From Chloromonas sp. AAM2 (taxonomy: Eukaryota > Chlorophyta > Chlorophyceae > Chlamydomonadales > Chlamydomonadaceae): DNA of 12,746 nt. Below are positions 1 through 9,900 of this stretch, piece by piece. A program made the translations under genes and the position numbers. Under the pieces are notes generated by a model. The model worked only from the letters and a program-made list of their open reading frames with translations. It ran no database searches and had not been told where the DNA came from. Positions within the stretch are counted from its first letter, which is position 1. Each line of letters starts with the position of its first letter. The DNA lies in NCBI GenBank assembly GCA_004335635.1, contig QAXH01005681.1, positions 22,997 through 35,742 on the forward strand, read 5' to 3'.

Positions 1-67
1 CTGGCACCGCAGCATGAGCAGTTGGTGCATGCGAGTTGGTGCACGTGCTGCTTCATCATGCACAGAC

Positions 68-152
68 CGTTACACCCGTTACGCCATTAGACCCGTTGTG
101 CCATTACAGCCGTTGAAACATTACACCTTTACACCCATTACACCGTTACACA
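68..152. repeat. Degenerate 8/9-bp minisatellite (GTTACACCC / ATTACACC)
   Basis: About ten imperfect units alternate between a GTTACACCC-like nonamer and an ATTACACC-like octamer, giving a higher-order period near 17. Units differ by one or two bases. The array lies just beyond the donor of candidate RPA2 exon 4, inside the presumed next intron. Confidence 0.7.
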
Positions 153-175
153 AGTTCCCACAAGGGTGTTGTCAC

Positions 176-261
176 CTTGTGTGCGCTGATGTAGACTGTG
201 GGCGAAGCGGCACTCGATGCGCTCTTCCTCGCTGGCCTGGGAGCGGTGGTTGCGCCCGACT
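176..261 (-). CDS. RPA2: Candidate RPA2 exon 4 (low-complexity linker)
   Basis: This 86-nt open segment lies between an acceptor (CTCCAG, 262-267) and a GTGACA donor (170-175). It accepts phase 1, exactly what exon 3 leaves, and exits in phase 0. It encodes a Ser/Ala/Pro-rich stretch (ESGATTAPRPARKSASSAAS) ending TVYISAHK. RPA32 proteins have such a disordered linker between the OB-fold and the winged helix. The proposed intron before it is 796 nt. Low-complexity sequence fits many frames, so this is a candidate only. Confidence 0.35.
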
Positions 262-1121
262 CTGGAGCCAAGCAAAGCAAGACCAGAACAAGAATAGCAA
301 TGATAGCAAGTAGGTTTGTGCAGAGGACGACCCTGATGGGTCTTGCCGTGCGCCAGATGTAAAACTGTACGCTAGATAAGTGTGTATTGGGTGCTTCCAC
401 ATTGCGATTTGACGCACTGGTTTCTTGACTTCCAGTATGCAGGTTCCACCCGCATGGCTTGAATCCTCGGCAAATTGCATGAAAGTGATGTTCTCACGCA
501 AGAGCATAATTGCAATAATGCAATAATTGTCGAGCAAGCAGTGCGAGTGGCAAAATGTGGTGAGAAGCCGGCGTGATTTGCTAGGTCTTGGCTTAACGAT
601 TGTCATGCGCGTAATTCTTGGAGAGATATTGTGACTGGCTGCAGTACCGTGGGTTGAACCATGAAAAACCATGTAATGATTATGTTGATGACCACTGCAC
701 CTCTTCTGCCTGCCCACCCCTGCCTGCCTGTCATGTGCAGGTCACTGCCTTGGCTCGTGACCTGGGGCCCACATGTCACATGGGAGGCGTCCTCCTGGCT
801 GGTGCCGCCCTGCAGACAAACACGTGCCAACGTAAAACACAACGGCACATGCAAAGGCCTCCAAGCCCGTAGATACACACACCTTTGCAAGTCCTGGCGT
901 GGACAGGATCGCTTGGGCAGCATACGGCTAGACAGGTTTGTGGGCGTTTCTATACCTTCAAGGTGTCGATAGCGGGAAACCTGGCAAGTGCCTGAACGGT
1001 GCAACAGTACTCTCGTGCTCTGAGCTTGGTAGCGGGCTTGCATGCTCTCCACACCACCTGTCAATACCACCATTAACACCACATGGCCCAAAGCCTCACT
1101 GTACAGATACGAAATGATCTG

Positions 1122-1158
<37 letters not shown>

Positions 1159-1893
1159 CACCCAGACCCACGCACCTGAGCAGTAGCTGCTGACGTATGG
1201 AACAGCCTGCCAATGACTCGCACATAGTCGCCTGCCTTGGGCTGAATCAGGCCTGGCACTCCGGGCTTAACCTTGATGCGACCAGAAGAATCAGGGTCAG
1301 ACAGCCAGAAGGTGGTCCCTTTCGTGTTTACAAGAGTCTTGACTACAACTCCCTGCATGGCAAGGCATGGCGGGGCAAGGGTGGAACCGATCGATCAACT
1401 ATTCTATGGGCATAGCAGGCGGCAAGAGCTGAACACATGTATGCATGGCAAATGCATGGCAAATGCATGGCAAATGCATGGCAAAGCTGGTCGTAGCAGC
1501 TTGTCATGAAAATGCATGACGCCCCCTGACACTGCAAAGGACTGTCAACATTACCCTTCCTATCAATCAACACAATCCCGTGCATGGGAACCATCAGTGA
1601 TCTCTTGTTGTCATGAAAATGTTATGGCTGTTGTGTCATGCATGGGGGCTATAAGTCTGAGCTGCAGGCCAGAGCCCATGCAAGGTTGAGCGGCCTCAAG
1701 CTTGCATGCAACGCCTGACCTGCAGCCAGACTCGATCTGTCTGGACGCCTCCAGCGACCTTGTATACATGGCTGGCCTTGCCGAGGGAATTGTTGTAGCT
1801 GCTTGCGAGGCATGCGCCAAGGGCGTCTTCAATCGTCACCTTCATAGCCGGAAAGCGTTGTTTGTCGCCAGATCGCTGCATGGCGATACTCAT
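176..1893 (-). CDS. RPA2: Replication protein A 32-kDa subunit-like (RPA2), 3' end beyond window
   Basis: RPA32 is the middle subunit of the nuclear single-stranded-DNA-binding RPA trimer used in replication and repair. Proposed exons on the minus strand: 1720-1893, 1176-1352, 1058-1118 and, less surely, 176-261. All introns are GT-AG and phases fit (0, 0, 1). Exon 1 starts at the ATG at 1893 (MSIAMQRSGD) and carries the pre-OB segment MKVTIEDALGA, like the family's P-x-T-I/V-x-Q-x stretch, then a strand ending VWLQ. Exon 2 continues GVVVKTL, TTFWLSDP, GRIKVK and GDYVRVIGRL, matching the RPA32 OB-fold blocks G-V-V, F-x-L-D-D, G-x-I-x-V and Y-V-R-V-x-G. Exon 3 gives IISYLYSEALGHV, where the family has I-R-P-x-x-x-x-N-E-V-x-x-H. 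The N-terminal Gly/Ser-rich phosphorylation region is short or missing from this start, so an upstream exon is possible. The C-terminal winged helix is not in the window. STN1-type OB proteins are the main alternative. Identity is by recalled family pattern, not a search. Confidence 0.62.
262..1057 (-). other. Intron 3 of the RPA2-like gene
   Basis: This 796-nt interval separates candidate exon 4 from exon 3, with a GTGGTG donor at 1052-1057. I see no repeat, RNA gene or conserved protein segment in it. Open frames here on both strands have no recognisable motif. If exon 4 is wrong, this simply forms part of a longer intron or the 3' flank. Confidence 0.4.
1123..1170. repeat. TACCCA hexamer microsatellite (TGGGTA on the gene strand)
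   Basis: Six perfect TACCCA units (1123-1158) are followed by two variants, CACCCA and GACCCA. The tract fills almost all of the 57-nt interval 1119-1175 between RPA2 exons 2 and 3. On the coding strand it reads as Gly-Tyr codons in the frame of both neighbouring exons. Confidence 0.92.
1441..1484. repeat. 11-bp tandem repeat, four perfect units
   Basis: The unit ATGCATGGCAA occurs four times head to tail without a mismatch. It lies in RPA2 intron 1 (1353-1719). Each unit contains the palindrome ATGCAT. Nothing else recognisable is present in that intron. Confidence 0.93.
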
Positions 1894-2752
1894 GACAGGG
1901 GGTGGGAAAGGCCAAGTGCACGCAACCACCAGGGGGCAGGGCTGAGGGCCACTTTGGGGACGACCCACAGGGGCCGAGACCCTGTCCCTTGACTTGTTCT
2001 CGTTGACAATCTCAAACACCAATTTCTTTGCCACTGGCAACCGACTCGAGAGAGCTGAACCATTGACACAGCACGTCCTCAGCACAGACTAGCACACGTT
2101 CTGAGCATGGATACGAACTGTGTTCTCGTTGGCCCTTCGTCCTGCCCCCTGGGGGGCACGCATGTGAAAACTCAAAATTGTAACCGCCAGCACGTGTTTG
2201 TCAAGGTGATCAAAATGATTGGCTGATGCTGGAAGGAGCTGTGTGTCAGGCGCGCGCGATGTTTACTTTTGTTCACTCATTTGCATGAGTTCTGGCATTT
2301 ATAGCAAGTGCTCTCGCGAGAAAGAAAAAACGTTTGCCAGTTCTGGGACAATTCTTGGGAATAGCGCCAGGCACCAGTGTTGGTGATGTGTTGTTTTGTT
2401 TCTACTGAGTCTGTAGCTGTTGACCAACTGCCATCCAAATGCTTTGGCAGGTTGTAAATTTGCGGGTCGGGCAAGACCTCAAAGCCGCAACCACATCGCA
2501 TGCAGGGCTTGCGGCGGATGGCAAGACCATCTCGCCGCGGTCGCCGGGGCCCAGAGCTACCCATCGCAGTGACTACCGATCGCAACTTGACAGCTGTGCC
2601 AGCTGTTGTTGCATGTCATGTCTTGAGCGCGCACCACTCATGATTGCCTATCAATCAACCACTTGCTTATATCAGATGGCGATGATGATCACTGGCACAG
2701 AACTACTCTGCAATTCGCAGAGTTCGTTTTGCCAATCGGAGGAAACTACACA
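1894..2752. promoter_or_regulatory. Divergent intergenic region between the RPA2-like and GulLO-like starts
   Basis: This 859-bp stretch separates the two proposed start codons, which point away from each other, so it probably holds both promoters and 5' UTRs. Visible elements are a CACGTG palindrome at 2191-2196, a short GC run CGCGCGCG near 2250, ATTTGCAT at 2279-2286, a TTTATA word at 2298-2303 and a perfect 10-bp palindrome TCTCGCGAGA at 2312-2321. None is assigned to a transcription start. A 102-codon minus-strand open frame (2277-2585) shows no family pattern, although an upstream RPA2 exon cannot be excluded. Confidence 0.5.
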
Positions 2753-3097
2753 ATGCCTCGACGCATGCCTAAAAACGCGGCGATTGCCGCGATCTTCGGC
2801 ACTTCCTTCAGCCCGATCGCAAGTCCTGGCGTCATCATGATTGTTCGCCTGCTCTTCATGCTCCGGTGCATTTCTGGTGCGTGACTTGCGCAGCAGCTTA
2901 TCTTCTCGCCATCTTCGAGGCTGACGGATTCCCACATCAAGCCAAACTCTGCACACTGCCACGACACACGTGATGATCATTGCAGGGTACCAGCCGCCGC
3001 TCACCGCTCAAACCGGCCACACGGGTCTGCCTTACGACGGCGCAGCTGTCGTGACCATTCCCGGCTACAGTAAACTGCAGGGAGCCATGATACCACG
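2753..3097 (+). CDS. GULLO: Proposed exons 1-2 of the GulLO-like gene (N-terminus)
   Basis: Exon 1 (2753-2876) starts at an ATG in context ACACAATGC. It encodes a basic start (MPRRMPKN), a first apolar patch and a second one near residues 27-40 (VIMIVRLLFMLRCI), which could act as a signal peptide or anchor. Exon 2 (2986-3097) encodes YQPPLTAQTGH, then PYDGAAVVTIPGY. Phases fit (1, then 2) and introns are 109 and 146 nt. I do not recognise this sequence from the family. An alternative is that exon 3 begins earlier, after the AG at 3163-3164, adding HWTGAHNAVC and a second cysteine as in plant GulLO; that needs a phase-1 donor not seen here. Confidence 0.38.
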
Positions 3098-3925
3098 GTA
3101 TGCCCGAATCACGTGTCAGTCCTAATCCACACACACGTCACCGTCTCATTTTACATGTCACCAGCGGCACGTCCCACAAACTTTCCGTTGCTTGCTGTGA
3201 CTTTACACTGGACCGGCGCGCACAATGCGGTATGTGCGTTCAGCGGCCCTGTAAAAATGAACCCATACGAAACTGCGCTTCACAGGCAGTGCCAGGTGGG
3301 GACGCTGGTGCAGCCCTCCTCCCAGGATGAAGTAATTCAAGCGCTTCAGACGGCAAGGACACTGTGCCAAATAGCATCTGACGGCACGCAAAGGTGCGCG
3401 AGGGGCTGCTGACCGCATCAAGATGTGCGACACCCGGTGCGGACATGCGCAACACAGCGTGGTGTTCCACGTAAACTGTAGTCGGCTGAGTCTGCCTCCA
3501 AATGCTGCCCAGCAAATGCGGGCTGCCAGACCTCTCACTGCCAGTATCACTTCATTACCTTACTATACTATCAGAAGCGTATCAACCGTTGCTCGGTTCC
3601 CGTGGCCGTTGTCGTGTGATTTTCATCGTGTTCGTCCCATGCTTGCCGCCTTGCAGGTTGAGCGTACGCGCCAGCCGTCAGCTCTATCACGCGTCCAGCG
3701 ACATCCTGTGCCCCGCCGCCGCTGCCAATGTCAGCACTGCATGCAGTGTGCTGCTTGATTTGGCCAAACTGCGTGACGTGCGGAGACTTGACACAACTGC
3801 TCAGGTAATCACGAAGGAGTGGATAGTTGATTGATTTGAGGAGTGGATAGTAGCCGCCGGCTGTCTATACTGTATAAGAGTACTTGTACATCCTCTCTCT
3901 CTCTCTGTCTGTCTCTCTCTCTCTC

Positions 3926-3982
<57 letters not shown>

Positions 3983-6900
3983 AGATTGACAGATAGAAAT
4001 TACAGCAGTGGACCTCATCAAACCACAACATACATTGGTACAATAGATGCGAGGAGCATGTGTGCGCACGTCACAAGTTGTAGCCATTGTTGTTCAATCT
4101 CCTGTTGTGTGCAGGTGGTTGTGGTTGGCCCCACGATCCTGTTGGACACGTTACTCCAGTGGTTGGAGCCCAGGGGGTTCTCCCTTGACAACCAGAACCT
4201 ACCCTTCTACTCAAACCTCACTGTGGCGGGCATGCTGCTCACCGGTGCGTGATACGCAAAGCGATCTTTACCCTTGTCCTTAGTTGTTAAAAGCTGTCAC
4301 CACGTACACTCTTGGTTGGTTACGATGGTATCCAGCCTCGTCTCTTGCATGGCTTGCTAGCGTTCGCGCTCAGTGCATGTGGGCCCCCCTGATGTAATCG
4401 ATGTAAACATATATACACTCTTCCTGTATGTGTGGCGTGCATATCTAGCTCACCTCGTGCATGGCTTGCTAGCATTCACGCTCCGTACATGTGTGGCAAA
4501 CCTGCTGTAGTATCTACAGATGCAGTACCTTCCTTCGCTCAGATTTGGTCAGGGCGGTACACATCCTTGCGTTTGATTCAATTAAACATGTATGCACAGC
4601 GCCCTTGCCCATTTGCCCTCTGCTGCCCCAGGTGCCCACGGCTCGTCCCGCACCCGGCCCAGCGTGTTCGGAGCGCTAGTGACAAGTGTGACGTTCGTGG
4701 ATGCGTTTGGAGGCGTGCAGACAACAACCGACATTGCGCCGCTGGTCGGAAGTAACGGACTGTTTGGCATCATCACGGAAATGACCATCAAGGTGGGAGG
4801 AGGTTGGTTGCTCTTGGTGTGCCACGTGAGGAGTTTGGTGCTGTTGGTTATCCCACATGACAAAAAACGGTCAACCAGGGATACGCAGAAAACCGAGGAT
4901 ACTCAGGATGCCTTGTGCGCCTACATCTCCCTGCCTTCCTCCTTATCATCTTTCTCCTCATTTCGTTCTGTCACGGGTGGCCAGGACACTAGTCAGCCCT
5001 GTCTCCTGCGTGGCTTGCTGTTCGTGCTCGGTGCATGTGGAGCCCGCGCCCCCTCCCCCCGGCCCCCTCACCACACCCTGCCGTAGCACTAATCGAATCC
5101 TAACCCTAACCCTAACCCTAAGCCTAACCTGCAGCGCCTGCTCTAACCCTGTTCAGACCCTGCTCTACCCCTGTTCAGACCCTGCTCTAACCCTGTTCAG
5201 ACCCTGCTCTAACCCTGTTCAGACCCTACTCTAACCCTGTTCAGACCCTGCTCTAACCCTGTTCAGATCCTGCTCTAACCCTGTTCAGACCCTGCTCTAA
5301 CCCTGTTCAGACCCTGCTCTAACCTAACCCCACGCCCGCCAGGTGCTTCCCCTCTACAAGATCAAGTCTCTGACCACCAGACTCCACGACAAGGTGCTGC
5401 GGGCAACACTACCCCAGATCCTGGCCAACCCAAACCTAGCGCTCATTCAGTGGCTGCCGGACGTATTCCAGGTGAATTGAGTGTTATAGAGATGTCCTAC
5501 AGATGTCCACAGGAGAGGACCAGTCTCCTCCCCTGTGCTGGATGCCTTTCTGGTCTCTGTTTTCACTGATTACAAACCACCAGATCTGACGCAGTACATA
5601 CACTACGGTAGCTATGGTCCATACTTCGGTAGGGTGGCCTGCCTGTTGAGCCTTTTGCACCCGGGGGCTGGTAACAGGGATTGGAATGGGCGGGCAAACC
5701 GGGGATGGGCTCTACCATTTTTTCCTGATTTTTATGTATTTACACCAGGGAAGCCGTCAGAGGCACGAAACGGGATCGGCACCGCCCTGGCCAACCCTGA
5801 GCAAGAAAACAAAACGAACGCAGGGAACAAAGCAGGCAAGGCAGGCACACTGCAGGCAAAACAGGACCAAGCCGCCTAAGCTAAGGTCAAAGACTAGAGA
5901 CAGGTGTTTGGAGGTTCTAAAATGATGTTTCTGAGCCCAAGTAGAGTCGATGCATACTGGAGGTATACGTTTTTATGCATGCATGCGGTGCTGGTGCTTT
6001 GCCTTGGCTCGCAGGCGATTGTGATGACCCGCCAGAAGGTGCCAGTGTGGGTTCCTGGAAACGCCGAGTTTCAGGTGGGCCACGTGTGTCAAGAAACGGA
6101 TAGATATGAAGCCAAGAAGGCAAGGTTGCTGCACAATGATGAGCCGCTGACTCAAAATCCAGGAGATGACATGTGTTGATATGATTCTACTGTTTTCCAA
6201 TCACAGGAGCTCAGGTGATTACAAGCAGGCTGGTAAAAGTCCAGCCTTGGATTTCAGTCACTGGACAGTCTTCCAAAGCTAATCAGAGCAATTTCTGTTG
6301 GTCTAAGGAAAGGTTTACAGTCTACGAGTTGCCGATTGTGCAATTGACAACCCAATGTTGACAGATGGGGTTCGGTTATGCAGGGTGTGAAAAACGAGTT
6401 TGAAAAGCGAGTCTTGGGCCCAAGTGTGAAGTTTTTGTTTCTTGGCTTTTGTAGTGGTGGTGGTTTGGTGTGCCTGGCTGTTGATGCGGGCGGATCTGCG
6501 CCTGGGAAATCTAGAATGTCAAGGACGATGGGGAAGTACTAATGAGGGGCTGCAGCGATCCAGGCTTATAAACGACGCTCAACATGAGCCGCGTGTGTCA
6601 AAAAGCGGTTTGCATTTGCCCAGCCAACCAAGACGCGGAATGCAGAAAACTGCTTCCGTTCGCTGCACCTGACACGAACGATAACGCTTAGTCTGTAATC
6701 AAGCAAAATATGCGTATCTTTTCTATGAGTATCGATGCTGTCTTACCCTCAATATGATTACATTGGCTGGCTTGCGCTTGTTGAATATGGTCCCCCTGAT
6801 GTAATTTCTATGTACATGCACTGTGGCAAGATGATCATGAAGCCACGTGTATCAAGAATTGACTAATCATGAAGCCACGTGTGTCAAGAAACGACTGAAC

Positions 6901-9900
6901 ATGAAGCCACGTGTGTCAAGAAACGACTAAACATGAAGCCACGTGTGTCAAGAAACGACTGAACATGAATCCAAAAAAGTAGTTGTTGAGCGGCTCGCCT
7001 GAAACCGGGGAAATCCCATAATGTTGAAATGGTTCACTTCTTTATTTTCCTTTACATGCCACTGTTACCCAATTGCAGGTGCTTGAGAGTTTGCCCCTGA
7101 TTGCAGCTGGGGCAGCCCCCGCCATCCTGACACAACAGGTGTGGGCGTGGGCCAGGGTAGCCTAGGGTTGGGGCTCAGGCTTGGGTTATGTTCGGCGTCC
7201 GGTTGAGGCTAGCCCATGCTATCAGTAGTGCAGTAGGAAGCAACCGTTTGAGCCCCTGATGCAATCAATCTATACATACATTTAACGTCTACCACCAGAA
7301 CTACTCTTTCCTTGCCTTACCAGTCCACGTGCTCTTGAATAGCAGGATAGGCATCATAGGCATCTACAGAGATTGATCCCACATGCAGCGAGAGCAAACA
7401 CTAGCAAGCCATGGTCGCCCGCACCAACTGATCAAAAACGGGTGTAGAGCTGGCTTGCGTGGTCTTATGCCTTGCTCCGTTTGTGTGCCAGAGAGGCCTA
7501 CACGTACTGAGCGAACATTTAAATATTTGCCGAGTCCCTTACTCATCACGTGGCTATCCGTTACTGGTCACCTGTCCTCCCACGTGGCAGGTGGAGGATG
7601 CGTTGCTGGGCAACAAACTGTTGCTAGACGACCTGCCCATCTGCCTAGCGGAGATCGTGCTCATCCCCTACCACAGGTGATGTACAGTATTAGTTAGGGT
7701 CGGAGCAGGGCTAGATAGCAGGTTGGACTGCTCAGACGTTCCGTTCTGTTCTGAACTTGGTGGCTAGCTTGGTTACTTGCCTTCTTTCAACCTTTCATCC
7801 TGCTGTATTTGCCTAGTTTAGTCTCTTTAGCTAGATTCAGATCAGGGCGGCGTGCACACGTTGCCTGTGACGGCTTAGCCTACCTGACGTAAACAGATAT
7901 AATTTGGATAAGGTTTGGCTTGGTGCGAGGTACGCAGCTAGGAGTGGTTGTGCCGCAAGCAGAAACATGAGCACGTGGGTCGCTTGTGTGTCATGTGTCC
8001 TTTGACGGCTTCCCTGATGTAACAAATCAGATATATGTGTGTGTGTGTATTCACACCAGGGAAGCCGTCAGAGGACACGGGACGGGATGGGCACCGCCCT
8101 GGCCTACCCTGAGCAACAAAGCAAAACGAAAGCAGGGAACAAATCAATCAATGTGCAGGAATGAGAAGACACGTGGGTCGCTTGTGTGTCACGTGCAGGG
8201 ATGAGAAGACACGTGCTCCAATTCCGTTCGTTATCCCTGCCGTGGGCCGCGCGGCAGTCATGGCGTCATCAAACTGCGTGCCAGGTGCGCCATGGTATGT
8301 ACAGCCTCATGCTTTGTAACGCTCCCATGTACCACCCGGACCAGGAAGGCAGGCTAGCGCTCTGCTGTCTGAATCTACATCCATGAGCTCCGCTGGGGTA
8401 TCGAATCGGCAACCGCTTGAATATTGGACTTGTCACTCACATTACACTCGCTGCCAACAAGTACACCCGCTGACGGAGCTGTATGTACTGCACTGCTGAA
8501 CCATTGTAACATCGTGCGCATGATGTTCATGATCTTCATGATGTTCATGGTGTTCATCAGCCTGCCTGCACGTCACACGTGTCTTGCTGTTCGTATTGAG
8601 TGCCACTTTAGCGTAAGCAAAGGCAACGTCACTGAAATCGTTCATAAACAGACCAGCAACAACAGTCAACAGCAACTGATATGCCAATGTCTTGCATGCA
8701 GGTCCAAACTTCGGCTGTCTGTGGCGCAACATTGCTGTCAACCTCTTGGAGATCGACCTGGATATTAACATACTAGCTGTAAGTGACGCTACGGCTAGCC
8801 CTGCACTAGCTGATAGTGACAGTGATAATGCACAAGACCTGGTAAGCGACGCTACGGCTGTCCCAGTCCCAGCACAGCCCTGATGCAAATTCCACCTGTG
8901 CTCGTGTCTTTGTTTGACACATACCTTCACCTGTCAGTTGTATTTGCTACTAGGCCTTGTCCGTGTTTCTACCTCTGTTACTTTCCAGAGATTGGATGTA
9001 TGAAATGCGCTTACCTGCTGACTGTCAGTTTTGCTACAGGATTATTACTTAAACCCTACTAAGTCACATTGTCACATTGTCCAATACTAAGCCCTGCCCG
9101 CGCTTCTGCCCACTCGCATTTCCACAGGACTGGATGGAGGACGTCCGCACCATCGTGCGCCGCTCAGTCCCCACGTGCCTGCCCTCGGTTATCGGGTTTG
9201 CCATGCGGTTCGGGTAGGTGCACTGGTTCTTTCTTGCCCAGTGTGTGTTGCTCATGCCTTTGCTTGTCCAAAGTGCCTTGAAGTTGCCTTTTGTTGCTCA
9301 GGGTAAGTCAGGACGGTATCCAGCCTCGTCTCTTGCATGGCTTGCAAGTGCCTCGGTGCATGTGGGCCCCCTTGTTGTATGTGCATGTATATGTATATGC
9401 TGACACCCACATGGGGTACGTGCACACACGGACACCCACTGCCGTCAAACCAAGGCCTTCCTCATTCTTTCTAACATGCAAACATACACTATATATATAT
9501 ATGTATTTACTCCAGGGAAGCCGTCAGAGGACACTCATTCACTGTTTGTGCTTTGTGTCTGCCAGCCTGTCTGCCTGCCTTCCCCTCAAACGGCTTCCCT
9601 GCCGCAATCATCAGATTTACACGCATGCTGAGTTTCAGAAGAGAAGTTGAGCTGAGGCGTCAGGGCCTTACAACAGCATTGTAAACATGACGTGTCAAAC
9701 ATAACGTGTCCCGTTGTTAACCGTTTCTGACCGTTTCTTGCCCGCGCAGCCAGGCCAGCAGCAACCCGCTGGACATGGCCTACGGTCGCAACACTGTGTA
9801 CGTTGACCTGGTCAGCAATAAAGCGCCTGGGCTTGTGGACGCCGCATCAAGGTATTTTGGGTGTTTTGAGATTGCGTATAATAATGAATCAATAATTTGA

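Noticed and set aside
603..1358. A single 251-codon minus-strand gene
   Set aside because: Only its first parts carry OB-fold signal. Good donor and acceptor sites divide it, and the reading below 1058 has no family pattern.
2277..2585. Minus-strand 102-codon frame with a CMRCGCGF segment, possible zinc-finger exon
   Set aside because: There are too few cysteines in a recognisable spacing and no supporting splice partners. It lies in the divergent intergenic region.
3809..4087. Minus-strand frame with a long Arg-Glu repeat and plus-strand frame with a Ser-Leu repeat (3884-4252)
   Set aside because: Both are translations of the CT microsatellite in intron 4. Only the part of the plus frame from 4115 to 4244 is real, as exon 5.
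5099..5324. Chromosome end or telomere
   Set aside because: The tract is about 30 bp, lies inside an intron and is flanked by phase-matched exons of one gene.
5535..5879. A coding exon within intron 7
   Set aside because: Exon 7 to exon 8 joins in phase and reproduces the family order W-x-P then V-P-V-x-x-x-G-N. Most of this open frame is family B repeat.
6836..6969. CRISPR-like array
   Set aside because: The 32-bp units are directly adjacent with no unique spacers, and the setting is a spliceosomal intron.
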